Shown here piece after piece: positions 55,117 through 64,000 of a stretch of 64,000 nucleotides of DNA; the stretch's first letter is position 1; every line of letters begins with the position of its first letter. The notes under the pieces are model-generated. The model saw only the letters and a list, made by a program, of their open reading frames with translations. It was not told the origin of the DNA and did no database searches. The stretch is from Kiloniella laminariae (GTDB lineage Bacteria; Pseudomonadota; Alphaproteobacteria; Kiloniellales; Kiloniellaceae). Position numbers and translations under genes: made by a program. The stretch covers positions 248,001-312,000 of the forward strand of contig NZ_JAPWGY010000002.1 in assembly GCF_027214005.1 (NCBI RefSeq), read 5' to 3'.

Positions 55117-57819
55117 ATGAACATTGTTGTCGTAGAATCTCCCGCCAAGGCCAAAACCATTAACAAGTACCTCGGAGAGGACTATCAGGTTCTCGCCAGT
55201 TACGGCCATGTGCGCGACCTCCCAGCCAAGGATGGGTCTGTCGCCCCGGACGAAGATTTTGCGATGTCATGGGAGGTCGACAGCAATTCTGAAAAACGCC
55301 TGAAAGATATTATCCAGGCGCTCAAAGGGGCCGATCAGCTTATTCTGGCAACCGACCCCGACCGCGAGGGAGAGGCCATTTCCTGGCATATTGCCGAAGA
55401 GTTGCAAAAGCGCAAAAAACTAAACGGCAAACAGGTCTCCCGTGTTGTCTTCAACGAAGTGACAAAAACCGCTATCCAGGCAGCTTTTGCGCAGCCTCGC
55501 GAACTGAATATGGAGCTGGTAGAAGCCTATCTCGCCCGCCGCGCGCTGGATTATCTCTTTGGCTTCACCCTCTCACCGGTTCTCTGGCGCAAACTTCCCG
55601 GCAGCCGCTCGGCCGGGCGCGTACAATCCGTAGCTCTGCGCCTGATCTGTGATCGTGAGTCAGAAATCGAAATCTTTAAACCGCAGGAGTACTGGAGTGT
55701 CGAAGCCAGGCTCGCGACCCCGGACGGACAAAAGTTTTCTGCCCGCCTGACCCACCTGGATGGAAAGAAGCTCGACAAGTTTGACCTTGGCAATGCGCAG
55801 TCAGCCAGTGATGCTGCGCAAACGCTGGAAGAAGCGCCAAGCTTTACCATCAAAACCGTGGAACGCAAGCAGGCCAGACGTAATCCGCAACCTCCATTCA
55901 CCACATCGACCCTGCAACAGGAAGCTTCCCGCAAACTGGGCTTTACAGCGACCCGGACGATGCAGATTGCCCAGAAGCTCTACGAAGGTGTCGATCTTGG
56001 TGGCGAAACAGTCGGTCTGATCACCTATATGCGTACCGACGGCGTAAGTCTCTCTGCCGAGGCCATTACGGCCAGTCGGGAGCTGATTGCAAAGCAGTTC
56101 GGCAAAGACTATCTGCCTGCCAACGCCCGCGAGTACAAAAGCAAAGCAAAAAATGCACAGGAAGCCCACGAAGCGGTTCGCCCAACCAATTTTTCCCTCC
56201 TGCCCAGAGACGCAGCCCGGTATCTCAACGATGAAAGCCAGAAACTTTATGAGCTGATCTGGAACCGGACTATGGCCAGCCAGATGGAAAGCGCCGTACT
56301 GGATCAGGTGGCTGTGGACATTGACGTCGCCTTGGGTAAAGCCACGTTGCGTGCGAACGGCTCAGTCCTTCGTTTTGATGGTTTCCTCAAACTCTATCAG
56401 GAAGACAAGGATGACTCCAAAGACGAGCAGGACGATGATCGCCGTCTGCCCAAACTGACGGAAGGTGATCGTCCAGAACGTCAGGAGATCCTCAAGGAAC
56501 AACACTTCACCCAGCCCCCACCACGTTATTCCGAAGCCAGTCTGGTCAAAAAGATGGAAGAGCTTGGAATTGGCCGGCCATCGACTTACGCATCGGTTAT
56601 CCAGGTTCTCCAGGATCGCAACTATGTGGTCATCGACAAGAAACGTTTCCTGCCCGAAGATCGCGGCAGAATAGTTACGACGTTCCTGCGCAATTTCTTC
56701 AGTAAATATGTCGAATTCAACTTCACTGCAGATCTTGAAACCCAGCTGGATGACATCTCCGCCGGGTCCGCTGAATGGAAAAACGTCCTCCGTGGCTTCT
56801 GGGATGCGTTCCATGCATCCGTTTCCGAAACCAAGGGCCTGACCATCACCGAAGTGATTGAAGCCCTTGATGCCGACCTGAGTGACCACTTCTTCCCGAC
56901 CCCCGAAGATCCCGAAGCCAAACATCCGCGGGAATGCCCGACCTGTGAATCCGGTCGCCTCGGGATCAAGCTTGGAAAAACCGGCGGGTTTATCGGTTGT
57001 TCCAACTATCCGGAATGTCGCTATACCCGCCCCCTTACCCTGCCAGATGGCGAAGGAGGACCGGACGACCTTTCTCAGCCCAAGGAGCTGGGCACAGACC
57101 CGGCAACCGGGCTGGCGGTGACCTTGCGCAAAGGCCCTTATGGCGTTTACGTCCAACTGGGCGAAGCCGTCGAGAAAACCAAACCTAAACGCGTATCCAT
57201 TCCCAAAGGGATTGCCATCAGTGATGTAACTTTTGACCAGGCGCAAAGTCTGCTTTCCCTGCCCCGGGATATCGGTCCACATCCGGAAGACGGGGCGATG
57301 ATCATCGCCGGGATTGGCCGTTTTGGCCCTTACGTCAAACATGGATCCGTCTTCAAGTCTATCGCCAAGGATGACGATGTTCTGACCATTGGCCTCAATC
57401 GCGCTGTTTCCTTGATTGCGGAAGCTCCCAAACGGGGCGCGGCAGCAGCTTTGCGGACCATCGGCTCTCATCCCGATGACAGCACGGATGTGACCATTCA
57501 TTCCGGCCGTTACGGACCTTATGTAAAATGGAACAAAGTCAACGCCTCCCTGCCAAAAGACAAGGAAGTTGACAGCCTCACCATGGAAGAGGCTGTAGAA
57601 CTTCTGATCAGGCAGATGGAAAAGAAAGGCACAAAAAAGCCGGCCGCGAAAAAAACAGCTGCAAAGAAACCCGCAGCTAAAAAAACTGCAGCTAAAAAAC
57701 CAGCGGCCAAGAAGGCTACTGCCAAGAAAACTCCTGTGAAAAAGGCAGCAGCCAAGAAGGCCCCCGCTAAAAAAGCACCGGCCAAAGCCTCGGCTGCGAA
57801 AGTTGAAACAGACGCATAA
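55117..57819 (+). CDS. topA: DNA topoisomerase I (type IA)
   Basis: Relaxes negatively supercoiled DNA; 900 residues. Toprim domain: VVVESPAKAKTINKYLG at the N-terminus and TDPDREGEAIS near 85-95. Active-site tyrosine: LITYMRTDGVSLS (about 308). One C-terminal zinc-finger repeat (CPTCESGRLG...FIGCSNYPECRYT, about 607-635), then alphaproteobacterial repeat domains, then a Lys/Ala-rich tail of about 50 residues of the K-x-A-A-K type, which is common in these enzymes. It is followed by rnr after 19 bp. Confidence 0.96.
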   Translation: MNIVVVESPAKAKTINKYLGEDYQVLASYGHVRDLPAKDGSVAPDEDFAMSWEVDSNSEKRLKDIIQALKGADQLILATDPDREGEAISWHIAEELQKRKKLNGKQVSRVVFNEVTKTAIQAAFAQPRELNMELVEAYLARRALDYLFGFTLSPVLWRKLPGSRSAGRVQSVALRLICDRESEIEIFKPQEYWSVEARLATPDGQKFSARLTHLDGKKLDKFDLGNAQSASDAAQTLEEAPSFTIKTVERKQARRNPQPPFTTSTLQQEASRKLGFTATRTMQIAQKLYEGVDLGGETVGLITYMRTDGVSLSAEAITASRELIAKQFGKDYLPANAREYKSKAKNAQEAHEAVRPTNFSLLPRDAARYLNDESQKLYELIWNRTMASQMESAVLDQVAVDIDVALGKATLRANGSVLRFDGFLKLYQEDKDDSKDEQDDDRRLPKLTEGDRPERQEILKEQHFTQPPPRYSEASLVKKMEELGIGRPSTYASVIQVLQDRNYVVIDKKRFLPEDRGRIVTTFLRNFFSKYVEFNFTADLETQLDDISAGSAEWKNVLRGFWDAFHASVSETKGLTITEVIEALDADLSDHFFPTPEDPEAKHPRECPTCESGRLGIKLGKTGGFIGCSNYPECRYTRPLTLPDGEGGPDDLSQPKELGTDPATGLAVTLRKGPYGVYVQLGEAVEKTKPKRVSIPKGIAISDVTFDQAQSLLSLPRDIGPHPEDGAMIIAGIGRFGPYVKHGSVFKSIAKDDDVLTIGLNRAVSLIAEAPKRGAAAALRTIGSHPDDSTDVTIHSGRYGPYVKWNKVNASLPKDKEVDSLTMEEAVELLIRQMEKKGTKKPAAKKTAAKKPAAKKTAAKKPAAKKATAKKTPVKKAAAKKAPAKKAPAKASAAKVETDA

Positions 57820-57838
57820 CAATCGTTAGGATCAGGGC

Positions 57839-60127
57839 GTGACATCAAATAGAACAACCCCGCCCTTTCCAACCAAGGAAGCGGTACTCGATTTTATCCA
57901 GCAATCTCCCGGTGCAGTCGGCAAACGGGAGATCGCGCGTGCTTTCAACCTGCGGGGTGAAGACAAGATACCGCTCAAGGCTCTATTAAAAGAGCTGAAA
58001 AGTGATGGCCATTTTGGTCGGGAAGCCCGTCAGAAAAAAAATAACCTTGATGGGAGGCTTCCCCCCGTTCTGGTGGTCGAGATTACCCGTATTGACAACG
58101 ATGGCGAACTGGTTGCAGTTCCTGCCTCCTGGGAGGAGGAACATGCCCCTCCCAGTATCTATATAATCCCCGAACGCAAAAGCAAATTTGACCTCTCGGT
58201 CGGGGATCGAATCCTCGGCAAGCTCAAGCGGCTGGACAACAACAGCTATCAGGCAATTCCGATCCGCAAACTGGAAACAGCTGCCCTGAAAATTTTGGGA
58301 ATTTATCAGATCACGGAAGAAGGTGGCTTTGTCCGGCCTGTCGACAAAAAAGCCAAAAGCGATTTTATCCTTAATCCGGAATACGCAAAAGAAGCGACAC
58401 ATGGAGAGCTGGTTCTTTGTGAAATCAGAAAAGGCCGCTCCCGCAAAGGCTTAAAGGAAGTCCAGGTGGTAGAACGCCTGGGTGGCATTAATAATCCGCG
58501 TGCACTCAGTCTTGTTGCCATCTACGAACGCGGCATTCCCAATAACTTCTCGTCTGAAGCTGTCGAAGAAGCCAGGGCAGCTAAGGCAGCTGTACTTGGC
58601 AAGCGTACCGATCTTCGTGATATTCCCCTGGTCACGATTGATGGGGCGGATGCACGGGATTTTGATGACGCCGTCTGGGCTGAGGCTCTGGATGATGGAG
58701 AAGGCTGGCGTGTTCTTGTCGCAATTGCCGATGTCGCCCATTACGTCCATCCCGGCAGCCCTCTCGACGACGAAGCCCAGAACCGGGGCAACTCGACCTA
58801 TTTCGCGGACCGGGTGGTCCCGATGCTTCCGGAAGAGCTGTCCAATGGCTGGTGTTCTCTCAACCCCGACGAAGACCGTCCCTGTATGGCTGTACATCTC
58901 TGGCTTGATAGTACTGGAGAATTGGTCAAACATAAATTCGTTCGCGGCTTGATGCGTTCGCGGGCCCGCCTGACCTATGAACAGGTACAGGAGGCTCTGG
59001 ATGGGCGGCCTGACAACATAACCCAACCTTTGCTTCCGACAGTGTTGAAACCTCTGGAAGGAGCTTATCAGGCTCTGCTTAAGGCACGGCACGCCAGAGG
59101 AACGCTGGAACTGGACATACCGGAATTCCAGGTCCGCATGGATGATGCAGGCGAAGTCACCGAGATCATCAAGCGCGAAAGGCTGGAAAGCCATAAACTG
59201 ATCGAAGAGTTCATGATCATGGCGAATGTTGCTGCTGCGATCGAACTTGAACAACGCCGCCAGCCCTGTATGTACCGCGTACATGAATCACCGGATCCGG
59301 CCCGGATTGAGGGGCTGGCCGACAGCCTGCACGGTATGGGAGTATCCTTTGCCAAGGGCCAGGTCATCACGCCCAAAGTCCTGACAAGAGTCCTTGAACG
59401 TACCAAGGATCTTCCCGAAGCAAAGCTGGTCAACGAGCTTATTCTTCGTGCTCAAAGCCAGGCCCGCTACGATCCGGAAAATCTTGGTCATTTTGGCCTT
59501 GCCCTGACCCGCTATGCACACTTTACCTCTCCCATCAGACGATATTCCGATCTGATGGTGCACCGCGCACTGATCAGGGGACTTGGGCTGGGTAATGATG
59601 GCCTTTCCGACACAGAAGAAAGCAGATTCAACGATATTGCCGTACACATCTCTGCAACAGAACGCCGTTCTGCTGCAGCAGAAAGAGACACCATCAACCG
59701 CTTTACCGCCTCGTTTTTCTCTCATAAAATCGGGAAAATTTTCCCCGGCAAGATCAACGGTGTTACCAAAGCAGGTCTTTTCATTACCTTGGATGACACA
59801 GGGGCAGACGGACTGGTCCCCATGCGCCAGCTTCCGGATGATTATTACATCCACAATGAAAAAGAACACATCCTGACAGGACGCCGATGGGGACGAGAAT
59901 ACCATCTAGGAAACAAGGTTATGGTCCGGGTCACAGAATCAGATCCCGTTTCCGGTGGAATTGCTTTCCGACTGATTGAAGATGGTGATGATGAAGGCTC
60001 GGTTTCTGGAACGGCAGATAACAGAAAACGATCCCCACGCTCTCCTCGGAACAAGGCTTCGGGAAAACCGGGCTTTAAAAAACCTGGCACATCAAAAAAG
60101 CGTTCGAGGAATCGCCGGGCAGATTAA
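57839..60127 (+). CDS. rnr: Ribonuclease R (RNB-type exoribonuclease)
   Basis: 3'-to-5' exoribonuclease of 762 residues that degrades structured RNA. N-terminal winged-helix and cold-shock-type domains (about 1-225), RNB catalytic domain with the metal cluster GADARDFDDAVW (about 268-280) and RNRGNSTYFADRVVPMLPEELSN is visible in part, then a C-terminal S1 domain (about 635-715) and a basic Lys/Arg-rich tail. The start is GTG after TTAGGA. 19 bp after topA, forming the conserved topA-rnr pair; a terminator follows. Confidence 0.94.
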   Translation: MTSNRTTPPFPTKEAVLDFIQQSPGAVGKREIARAFNLRGEDKIPLKALLKELKSDGHFGREARQKKNNLDGRLPPVLVVEITRIDNDGELVAVPASWEEEHAPPSIYIIPERKSKFDLSVGDRILGKLKRLDNNSYQAIPIRKLETAALKILGIYQITEEGGFVRPVDKKAKSDFILNPEYAKEATHGELVLCEIRKGRSRKGLKEVQVVERLGGINNPRALSLVAIYERGIPNNFSSEAVEEARAAKAAVLGKRTDLRDIPLVTIDGADARDFDDAVWAEALDDGEGWRVLVAIADVAHYVHPGSPLDDEAQNRGNSTYFADRVVPMLPEELSNGWCSLNPDEDRPCMAVHLWLDSTGELVKHKFVRGLMRSRARLTYEQVQEALDGRPDNITQPLLPTVLKPLEGAYQALLKARHARGTLELDIPEFQVRMDDAGEVTEIIKRERLESHKLIEEFMIMANVAAAIELEQRRQPCMYRVHESPDPARIEGLADSLHGMGVSFAKGQVITPKVLTRVLERTKDLPEAKLVNELILRAQSQARYDPENLGHFGLALTRYAHFTSPIRRYSDLMVHRALIRGLGLGNDGLSDTEESRFNDIAVHISATERRSAAAERDTINRFTASFFSHKIGKIFPGKINGVTKAGLFITLDDTGADGLVPMRQLPDDYYIHNEKEHILTGRRWGREYHLGNKVMVRVTESDPVSGGIAFRLIEDGDDEGSVSGTADNRKRSPRSPRNKASGKPGFKKPGTSKKRSRNRRAD

Positions 60128-60158
60128 CTTCGCTGTCCCCTCCCTCTTTTCCGGCCAG

Positions 60159-60201
60159 AAAGCTTATCCATCTGATCAGACAGTGGATAAGCTTTGATTT
60201 T
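60159..60201 (+). terminator. Intrinsic terminator after rnr
   Basis: AAAGCTTATCCA (60159-60170) and TGGATAAGCTTT (60184-60195) form a perfect 12-bp stem around a 13-base loop, followed by GATTTT. It lies about 30 bp after the rnr stop. Confidence 0.72.
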
Positions 60202-60274
60202 AACTATATTTCTTTTATGCTAAGCACTGAAATCCCTTAAGACTCTCGACAGACAACGGTAGGAGACAGGGTTG

Positions 60275-61930
60275 ATGCCCTTTTGCTCGTTTTTCAGCTT
60301 GCGTAATTTAACAAGGCCTTTGTCTCTGCGCAGCCGGATCTCCTGTCTGGCTCTGATCTTTCTGACAGCAGCCTGTAGCGCTCCCTATCATTCATCAAAT
60401 CAGGTCTACGACAAGAAAACGGCTACAGCCCTGTTTTCCCAAGGTTTCGATTATGTAACGGAATACTATATCGATGAAATTGATGTATCCCGACTGGCCC
60501 TGGCTGGTCTGGACAACCTCTCAACCATAGACCCCGATGTCGAAATCCTTGATAGTGGCAATGCGCTGACTGTCAGCTATGACGGCGTGCCTCTCTCGCG
60601 CTACAGTTATCCTGATGACCTCAACAGCCGCTCCTGGGCCTTACTGACGGCATCCGCAATCGAGTCTGTAAAACAACAGTCTCCTGACTTCCAGCAAGCT
60701 ACCGGCGAGCAGATTTATCTCGCGGTGTTTGATGGCGTTGTAGGGGAACTTGATCGGTTTTCGCGCTACTCTGCTCCCGAACAGGCCACAAACAATCGTG
60801 ACAGTCGAAACGGATTTGGCGGACTGGGCATCCGCTATGTAAAGGAAGAACAGGGCGCTCACATAATTTCAGTGATGGAAAACACCCCTGCAGAATCTGT
60901 AGGCCTTAAAGCTGGTGACATCATCATTGCAGTCAATCACAGCGATATTCGAAAGCTGTCAGAAGACAGCATCACCCACCTGCTCAAAGGGCCAGAGAAC
61001 TCGCGCGTCAGCTTGACTGTTCTTCGTAAAGAAACCGAATCAGCCGTCAAGCAACAACAGCTGATATTCGAGGTTACCCGGAAACGTATTGTTATCCAGA
61101 CAATCACCTATATCCCCCATGATAACATCGCATATATCCAGATTTCCGGTTTCAACAAATCAACAACAACCAGTCTGCGTAGCAAGGTTCGTAAAGCCCA
61201 GAAAGAAATGGGCAAAGATCTCAAGGGATACATACTTGATCTTCGCAATAACGGCGGCGGATTATTGAGCGAAGCTATTTCAGCGGCCGATCTCTTCATT
61301 CCCAATGGCACCATCGTCTCTACCAGAGGACGGCACCCGGACAGCCATCAATATAACGATGCACACAGCACCGATTTTGCCCAGGGCTTGCCAGTCATCG
61401 TTCTGGTCAATGCCTATTCGGCCTCCTCCTCGGAAATCCTCGCCGCGGCCCTTCAAGACTCCGAGCGTGCCATTGTCATCGGAAGCAATTCCTTTGGTAA
61501 GGGAACCGTGCAGAAGGTTTTCGAACTCCCCAATCGCTCCGAAATTGCCATTACCTGGGCCCGTTTTCACGCGCCATCCGGTTATGCTATTCAGGGAAGA
61601 GGCATCATTCCTGATATCTGTACAACGAACTCCAGTGTCAAAACGGTAGATGACGTCATTGCCCAGCTGAAATCAGGCACACTCCCGATTTCGAGTGAAA
61701 CTCGTACCGTATCCCTCTTACCAGAAGACGAAGATGCTCTCGAAAAACTCAAAGCAATCTGCCCGCAAAGTGCCCAGCCATCTGAATTGGAAGAAGATGT
61801 TGCAGAAATGCTGCTCATGACACCCGCACTTCTGTCTCTGGCCAAAGGTGAGCTAGAACATGGAAAAACAAGGGAAATTGCCGACGAGAGCGTCGAAGAA
61901 AGTGCCCAGTTGCCAGAGACGATACAATAA
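60275..61930 (+). CDS. C-terminal processing-type S41 protease, lipoprotein
   Basis: Protein of about 551 residues. It has a long basic N-region, then a lipoprotein signal with lipobox TAAC (Cys near residue 33). A tail-specific protease core follows: a PDZ domain (about 185-275: GGLGIRYV, ENTPAESVGLKAGDIIIAVN) and an S41 peptidase domain with catalytic serine in YSASSSEILAA and lysine in SNSFGKGTVQKV. The ATG at 60275 was chosen because AGGAG precedes it by nine bases; a TTG directly before it is the alternative. Its role is probably periplasmic protein processing at the inner or outer membrane. Confidence 0.9.
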   Translation: MPFCSFFSLRNLTRPLSLRSRISCLALIFLTAACSAPYHSSNQVYDKKTATALFSQGFDYVTEYYIDEIDVSRLALAGLDNLSTIDPDVEILDSGNALTVSYDGVPLSRYSYPDDLNSRSWALLTASAIESVKQQSPDFQQATGEQIYLAVFDGVVGELDRFSRYSAPEQATNNRDSRNGFGGLGIRYVKEEQGAHIISVMENTPAESVGLKAGDIIIAVNHSDIRKLSEDSITHLLKGPENSRVSLTVLRKETESAVKQQQLIFEVTRKRIVIQTITYIPHDNIAYIQISGFNKSTTTSLRSKVRKAQKEMGKDLKGYILDLRNNGGGLLSEAISAADLFIPNGTIVSTRGRHPDSHQYNDAHSTDFAQGLPVIVLVNAYSASSSEILAAALQDSERAIVIGSNSFGKGTVQKVFELPNRSEIAITWARFHAPSGYAIQGRGIIPDICTTNSSVKTVDDVIAQLKSGTLPISSETRTVSLLPEDEDALEKLKAICPQSAQPSELEEDVAEMLLMTPALLSLAKGELEHGKTREIADESVEESAQLPETIQ

Positions 61931-62026
61931 GCAGATAAAAAGATGTTTCTGGGCTTGACTCAAAGGCTCAAAACGTTATGTTTCGGCCCTGTAATATTCA
62001 CTGTTAGCGCGATAAGGATTTTCGCA

Positions 62027-62194
62027 ATGGCTAAACCGGCTACACAACTGATTCGCATGGTAAGCACCGCGGACACTGGTTACTTCTATGTTGCCAAGAA
62101 AAACCCGCGCACGCTTACTGAAAAACTCGAGCTGCGTAAGTACGACCCAGTCGCACGCAAGCACGTAGTTTTCAAAGAAGCGAAAATGAAATAA
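62027..62194 (+). CDS. rpmG: 50S ribosomal protein L33
   Basis: L33 of 55 residues, beginning [18 protein letters not shown] and containing YVAKKNPRT and [20 protein letters not shown], the typical Cys-free (C-minus) form, so no zinc site. AAGGA precedes the ATG at 62027. An excellent bidirectional terminator follows. Confidence 0.97.
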   Translation: MAKPATQLIRMVSTADTGYFYVAKKNPRTLTEKLELRKYDPVARKHVVFKEAKMK

Positions 62195-62212
62195 AACTGA
62201 ATTTCAGTTCAC

Positions 62213-62242
62213 AAAAAAGGCTGCCTTACGGCAGCCTTTTTT
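62213..62242. terminator. Bidirectional terminator between rpmG and pleD
   Basis: GGCTGCC (62219-62225) and GGCAGCC (62230-62236) pair around TTAC, with A6 on the left and T6 on the right. It terminates rpmG on the plus strand and pleD on the minus strand. Confidence 0.88.
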
Positions 62243-62343
62243 GTTTGCGCTAAATGTTGTTTCAAAAACACGCCCAGTCTGGTCCCGTCAGGCAACCGAT
62301 CACGGGTAATCTGTTTCGGATTATTATTAAGAGCCGCCTCTCT

Positions 62344-63753
62344 TCAAGGGGTGTTTGTAAGCCCGCTTACTGTCGGTCCAGAATGCTCGACACATACACA
62401 GTTCCGGCCCAGAGACTTCGCCTCATACAAAGCCGTATCAGCCCTATTTAGCAAACTGTCCGCCATCTCCATCGGATCCGAGGTCGTCGCCACACCTACC
62501 GAGACCGTAATTGTCAGCGGCGTTGAAGAACCCGGTATTTCAATCGGTGTCTCCCCAATCCTCATCCGGATACGTTCCGCCACCGTAAAGGCCTGTTCTG
62601 TTGTCGCACTCGGCATGACAACAACAAACTCTTCCCCACCATAACGGGCCAGCATATCAAAGTCTCTGATCGCATCCGTAACACGTCGGGCCAGCACCTT
62701 GAGCACTTCATCTCCACTGGCATGCCCATAGGTGTCATTTACGTTCTTGAAATGATCAATATCAAACATCAACGCCGAAACCGGCTTGGCTGTCTCGGCA
62801 ATTTCCATGACAGCACGATCAAGGTGGGCGTTCATATAGCGACGATTGAAGACCCCCGTTAAGGGGTCAGTATAGGCCAGAGCAACACTCTTTTTGAGTA
62901 TATCAGTCAAACGATCATGATACCGGCGGCGCTTGATCTGTGTTTTGCAGCGGGCGCGCAGCTCGTTCGGGTCAATCGGTTTGACCAGATAATCTGTAAC
63001 ACCGATATCCAGGCCTTTGGCAAGCTGGGAAAGGTTTTCCTCTTCAAGAACAAGCAAGATAGGAACATGCCGGGTTTCTTCATGGGCTCTCAGCTGGGAG
63101 CAAAGCCGCAACCCGTCTTCTCCACCGAGATCAAGGGCAACGATGAAGAGGTCATAGCTGTTTTCCTTCCCAAGATCGATCACTTCAGAAGGTTTTCTCG
63201 CATGATCAACATTATGATCCAGCTCGCGCAGGAAGTTCATAATCTTGCTTGCGGTTAAATCGTTTGTTTCGGCCAGAAGGATATTTGCATTTGCAATTGC
63301 AGCTTCATCGTCAGTATCTGCACCGGACAGAGAAGCAAAGCGGGACGAAGCTTCCTGACGAACCCGCAATTCATCTGTCATCATTTTCAGGCGAACAAGA
63401 GAGCGGACACGGGCAAAGAGGGCGACATCATTCAAGGGCTTGGTCAGAAAGTCGTCTGCCCCGACCTCCAAACCTCTCACCCGGTCACTGACTTCACTCA
63501 AAGCCGTGACCATGACAATCGGAATATGACGCATCTTGGGGTCGTTCTTCAGGCGCCTGCAGACTTCATATCCGTCCATTCCAGGCATCATCACATCCAG
63601 AAGGATGATATCGGGCATTTCCTTGGCGGCTATATCTAGGGCTGACTGGCCATCAGAAGCAGTGATAACTTCGAAATACTCTGCCATCAACTTGGCTTCA
63701 AGAAGCCTTACGTTAGCAGGTATGTCGTCTACGACCAGAATCCTTGCCGCCAT
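62344..63753 (-). CDS. pleD: PleD-type response regulator diguanylate cyclase (REC-REC-GGDEF)
   Basis: Protein of 469 residues with the Caulobacter PleD layout. Receiver 1 (about 3-120) has phospho-acceptor Asp53 in LLDVMMPGMDG. Receiver-like 2 (about 150-280) follows. The GGDEF domain (about 300-460) has active-site RYGGEEF, preceded five residues earlier by the RxxD (RDFD) inhibitory site for c-di-GMP. Makes c-di-GMP when phosphorylated. divK lies 34 bp upstream on the same strand, the conserved divK-pleD order. Confidence 0.95.
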   Translation of the reverse strand: MAARILVVDDIPANVRLLEAKLMAEYFEVITASDGQSALDIAAKEMPDIILLDVMMPGMDGYEVCRRLKNDPKMRHIPIVMVTALSEVSDRVRGLEVGADDFLTKPLNDVALFARVRSLVRLKMMTDELRVRQEASSRFASLSGADTDDEAAIANANILLAETNDLTASKIMNFLRELDHNVDHARKPSEVIDLGKENSYDLFIVALDLGGEDGLRLCSQLRAHEETRHVPILLVLEEENLSQLAKGLDIGVTDYLVKPIDPNELRARCKTQIKRRRYHDRLTDILKKSVALAYTDPLTGVFNRRYMNAHLDRAVMEIAETAKPVSALMFDIDHFKNVNDTYGHASGDEVLKVLARRVTDAIRDFDMLARYGGEEFVVVMPSATTEQAFTVAERIRMRIGETPIEIPGSSTPLTITVSVGVATTSDPMEMADSLLNRADTALYEAKSLGRNCVCVEHSGPTVSGLTNTP

Positions 63754-63787
63754 GAATATCGTACTCTTTCACTAATCGATTACAGAT

Positions 63788-64000
63788 CTATCTCAGGAAA
63801 CGCTCAACAGTCTCCAAAAATTTGGTAACTGAAATCGGCTTGGGAATATAGGCTTCACACCCGCCTTCCCTGATTTTTTCTTCATCACCTTTCATTGCAA
63901 ACGCCGTTACGGCAATTACCGGAATTGCCCGTAAGTTATCATCTTCTTTCAGCCATTTCGTGACTTCAAGTCCGGAAACCTCGGGTAACTGGATATCCAT
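63788..64000 (-). CDS. divK: Single-domain response regulator DivK, 5' end beyond window
   Basis: C-terminal 70 codons of a single receiver domain: [18 protein letters not shown] (the phospho-acceptor Asp is at or next to the first codons shown), [14 protein letters not shown], and the conserved lysine in [12 protein letters not shown]. The N-terminal part and real start lie past position 64000. It cooperates with PleD and the DivJ/PleC-type kinases in cell-cycle control. The name relies on its synteny with pleD as well as its sequence. Confidence 0.88.
   Translation of the reverse strand: MDIQLPEVSGLEVTKWLKEDDNLRAIPVIAVTAFAMKGDEEKIREGGCEAYIPKPISVTKFLETVERFLR

Noticed and set aside
57640-57800. 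Repeat-like Lys/Ala codons at the topA 3' end
   Set aside because: Low-complexity basic tail common in alphaproteobacterial topoisomerase I; not a DNA repeat element.
56362-57822. Long minus-strand open frame (486 codons) across topA
   Set aside because: It is antisense to the zinc-finger and tail region of topA. The apparent Phe/Leu/Cys-rich start only mirrors the Lys/Ala-rich tail codons.

Overview
The window is chromosomal DNA of about half G+C from a denitrifying alphaproteobacterium. The evidence is the divK-pleD pair, the pyrB-pyrC-plsY-dprA-topA-rnr-rpmG gene order, a gatCAB operon in alphaproteobacterial style, and a Paracoccus-like nirSECFDLGHJN gene order. A marine Rhodospirillales/Kiloniellales/Sneathiellales-type bacterium would fit, but the genus cannot be fixed from the sequence alone. 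No transposase, integrase, phage gene or CRISPR array was seen.

Layout. 1-9.9 kb: a glutaminase cut by the window edge, a malonyl-CoA synthetase with a GntR regulator, and the tamA-tamB outer-membrane assembly pair. 10-14.9 kb: the norCBQD nitric oxide reductase operon on the minus strand, preceded by a perfect TTGAC-N4-GTCAA Crp/Fnr-type box. 15-17.4 kb: a small island of poorly characterised genes, including a secreted EndoU-type nuclease, a small gene after it that could be an immunity gene, a 210-residue unknown protein and a divergent helix-turn-helix protein. 17.5-26.6 kb: cytochrome cd1 nitrite reductase (nirS) and the heme d1 maturation genes, again behind a perfect TTGAC-N4-GTCAA box. 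26.7-29.8 kb: a divergent two-domain CbiX-type chelatase, a double DUF2249-like protein and two back-to-back Crp/Fnr regulators. 29.9-31.7 kb: a tautomerase, an NTF2-like protein, a glutathione transferase and a divergent HxlR regulator.

31.8-46.8 kb is mixed housekeeping and accessory sequence: a THUMP rRNA methyltransferase, a HEAT-repeat protein, three small lipoproteins, tRNA-Ser(GCU), an M20 amidohydrolase, a cystathionine gamma-synthase-family enzyme, a PAS protein, gatCAB, a DUF454 protein, an NnrU-type membrane protein, ruvX and two tiny paralogous PLDc_N membrane proteins. 46.9-64 kb holds a large orphan sensor kinase, a class III CoA-transferase, the pyrB/pyrC-like pair, plsY, dprA, topA, rnr, a lipoprotein S41 protease, rpmG, pleD and the 3' part of divK.

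How it works together. The nor and nir clusters encode nitrite to NO to N2O respiration. NirE, the CbiX-like protein, NirDLGH, NirJ, NirF and NirN would build heme d1 for NirS. The two Crp/Fnr proteins are the obvious candidate regulators of the palindromic boxes. The most unusual items are the EndoU island, the chelatase sharing the nirS promoter region, the different half-sites in front of structural and regulatory genes, a dihydroorotase homologue that has lost a metal-binding histidine, and a shared operator-like motif in front of the two PLDc_N genes.
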